A stretch of DNA of 64,000 bases, taken from the NCBI GenBank assembly GCA_910587645.1, contig CAJUNA010000014.1, positions 1 through 64,000 of the forward strand. Reading direction: 5' to 3'. The stretch comes from an uncultured Oscillospiraceae bacterium. GTDB taxonomy: Bacteria > Bacillota > Clostridia > Oscillospirales > Oscillospiraceae. The notes under the pieces are model-generated. The model was given only the letters and a program-made list of their open reading frames with translations, did no database searches and was not told the origin of the DNA. How positions within the stretch are numbered: position 1 is the stretch's first letter; each line of letters opens with the position of its first letter. The position numbers and the translations under genes were made by a program. Positions 62,846-64,000 of the stretch are shown here, piece by piece.

Positions 62846-62872
62846 GGGAGGACTTCTTTACGGAGTTCTCCC
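62846..62872 (-). repeat. Right-end palindrome of the element
   Basis: Stem GGGAGGACT (62846-62854) with AGTTCTCCC (62864-62872), one G-T pair, 9-base loop; core matches the inverted left end. Confidence 0.55.
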
Positions 62873-62900
62873 AGCCGCCGCCCCTTTTGTCGAAAACCAC

Positions 62901-64000
62901 CTATGCCCTGCCGCAGAGAAATTCCGCGGCCCGGACCAGCAGCTCCGCCGATCCAACCTGATACCCGCCGGTGCTGTAAACAGCCCGCCCGCCGCTACAG
63001 GCGGCCGCCAGGGGCGCGCACTCCGGGTCATGGCCCAGGCACCGGGCGGCGGCCTCCAGGTCATAGGCCCAGTCATCCACCAGTACCTCCGGCTTGTCCC
63101 ATCCGTCCAGGACCCGCGCCAGCGTCCGCTGCGCCAGGCTCTCCCGCCCCCGGACCAGGAACAGCACCCGCACCGGCAGCGCGTCCAGCCGTTCCCGGTA
63201 TCCGGCCAGCTCGCCCAGCAGGTGTTCCGTCGGCTCTCCGCCCTCTTCCAGCCAGAGGGCCAGGACAGGCCGCCCATCCTGCCGGAGGGGATCCGGGACC
63301 GGCTGCCCGTCCAGCCCCGCAGCGGACAGGGCCGGCATCGCCCGGCTGTCCAGCGCGTCCTTCCAGTCATACGCCCTGGCCCGCAGCTCGATCTCCCAGG
63401 TCTGCCCCGCTTTCAGCCGCAGATCCCGCATGGAGGCGATCTGGCTCCCGTTCGGCAGCCGTTCCGCCACCATCACCCGGTAATCCCCGGTGGGCAGGAC
63501 CAGCTCCCGCACTCCCTCGGGCCGCAGCAGCTTCCATCCCCGCGCCGTCCGGCGGGAGAGGGTCCAGTCCACCTCCGGCCCGCTGAGCCTGAGCGTACCT
63601 GTTTCAAAGGCCCGCACAGGGGCAAACCCGCCGTCCCGCCAGACCTCCGGCTCACCGTCCAGGAACCGCAGCCGCGCCGGGATCCCCAGCGTCCGCAGGC
63701 AGGCAACGAAAAAGGCTTTCCGCCCCTTCCCATCGCACTTCCGCGCCTCCAGCACCCGGTCTGGGGGCCAGTGGAGGTTGTCATACACATCCTCCCCCGG
63801 GTCCGTAAATATTTCCCCCAGCCGCGTCCACAGCTCCTCCGGGCTGCCGTACCACACCGCCAGCCAACCTTGCAGCGGCCTCCGCCACGCGGCCAGCGGC
63901 TCCCAGGCAATGCGGGGACAGGCCACATACCGCCAGTAGATCTCCTCCGGCAGCCCCTTCCCCGGCGGCAGGCGGCGGAAATGGTCTTCCCAGACCTCCC
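62901..64000 (-). CDS. Transglutaminase-like domain protein, 5' end outside the window
   Basis: Partial: the frame is open to the right edge (residues WEDHFRRLPPGKGLPEEIYW precede the GTG at 63926), so that GTG is not the start. The visible about 365 residues contain the rear part of a transglutaminase-like fold (YVACPRIAWEPL, FFVACLRTLGIPARLRFLDGE). They end in a thioredoxin/AhpC-like domain without CxxC (RPVLALWLEEGGEPTEHLL, VLFLVRGRES). Such fusions are large surface or periplasm-side proteins in Clostridia. TAG is at 62901-62903, just outside the element's right end. Confidence 0.75.
   Translation of the reverse strand, partial: EVWEDHFRRLPPGKGLPEEIYWRYVACPRIAWEPLAAWRRPLQGWLAVWYGSPEELWTRLGEIFTDPGEDVYDNLHWPPDRVLEARKCDGKGRKAFFVACLRTLGIPARLRFLDGEPEVWRDGGFAPVRAFETGTLRLSGPEVDWTLSRRTARGWKLLRPEGVRELVLPTGDYRVMVAERLPNGSQIASMRDLRLKAGQTWEIELRARAYDWKDALDSRAMPALSAAGLDGQPVPDPLRQDGRPVLALWLEEGGEPTEHLLGELAGYRERLDALPVRVLFLVRGRESLAQRTLARVLDGWDKPEVLVDDWAYDLEAAARCLGHDPECAPLAAACSGGRAVYSTGGYQVGSAELLVRAAEFLCGRA

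Larger units (their letters stand above)
56768..62872 (+). mobile_element. Tn4451-like mobilizable element with cargo, about 6.1 kb
   Basis: Bounded by two related imperfect palindromes (56768-56794 and 62846-62872). It contains tnpV, mobC, tnpW and a large serine recombinase, all Tn4451/Tn4453 family genes, and a candidate oriT. The relaxase (TnpZ/MobA type) is missing and the middle is occupied by AT-rich cargo genes unlike the GC-rich flanks. It should be able to excise through its recombinase and to move only with a helper relaxase. The exact ends are inferred. Confidence 0.75.

Overview
The window looks like chromosome of a GC-rich gut-type Clostridia member, most likely Oscillospiraceae/Ruminococcaceae (relatives of Flavonifractor, Lawsonibacter or Oscillibacter). 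The grounds are strong AGGAGG ribosome sites, frequent GTG/TTG starts, a class II homodimeric glycyl-tRNA synthetase behind a T-box, BMP-type nucleoside uptake, rubrerythrin, SLH-anchored surface protease, BlaI/M56 and MocR regulators, and a Tn4451-like mobilizable element. The genus is an inference; no rRNA gene is present.

Layout. 1-8.3 kb: housekeeping genes (typA, DUF255/thioredoxin protein, aldose epimerase, O6-alkylguanine-DNA methyltransferase, T-box + glyS) and a gap at 2.3-2.8 kb with DnaA-box-like sequences. 8.3-12.7 kb, minus strand: DUF342/FapA-CheX-CheY, rsmI, rubrerythrin. 13-19.3 kb: a three-gene sensory operon of two solute-binding lipoproteins, both ending in a 5'-nucleotidase-C-like domain, and a hybrid histidine kinase. 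19.4-27.4 kb: a complete nucleoside uptake and breakdown operon (BMP lipoprotein, ABC ATPase, two permeases, udp, deoC, cdd, PNP) behind a structured leader that carries a 33-codon upstream ORF. 27.4-33 kb, minus strand: rlmH, WalJ-like hydrolase, a broken GNAT gene, murA, AraC regulator, UlaG-like hydrolase, deoD. 33-38.5 kb: BlaI/M56 pair, ECF S component divergent from a MocR regulator, XRE regulator. 38.5-49.9 kb: cardiolipin synthase, prfB, manA, a hypothetical gene with a Dabb protein, subtilase with SLH domains, two tRNA-Leu, nitrilase, and PadR/DUF2812 with a small membrane protein. 50-53.3 kb: FtsX-type ABC exporter followed by a 27-aa ORF and a small two-helix membrane protein. 53.4-53.6 kb: two short RNAs encoded on opposite strands over the same ~90 bp, each starting inside the other's terminator. 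53.7-56.6 kb: REC-GGDEF cyclase with an upstream multi-PAS protein.

56.77-62.87 kb is an inserted element of about 6.1 kb. It has tnpV, mobC, tnpW and a large serine recombinase, a candidate oriT, and matching imperfect palindromes at both ends, but no relaxase. Its AT-rich centre holds three cargo genes: a PD-(D/E)XK-nuclease-like protein, a DUF2089 zinc/HTH protein with an unrecognised C-terminal domain, and a zinc-ribbon membrane protein. It also has a promoter-terminator unit with no ORF. The window ends inside a transglutaminase-like gene.

Most interesting for follow-up: the antisense RNA pair, the cargo module and dyad-controlled recombinase, the lipoprotein/hybrid-kinase operon, and the leader RNA with its uORF.
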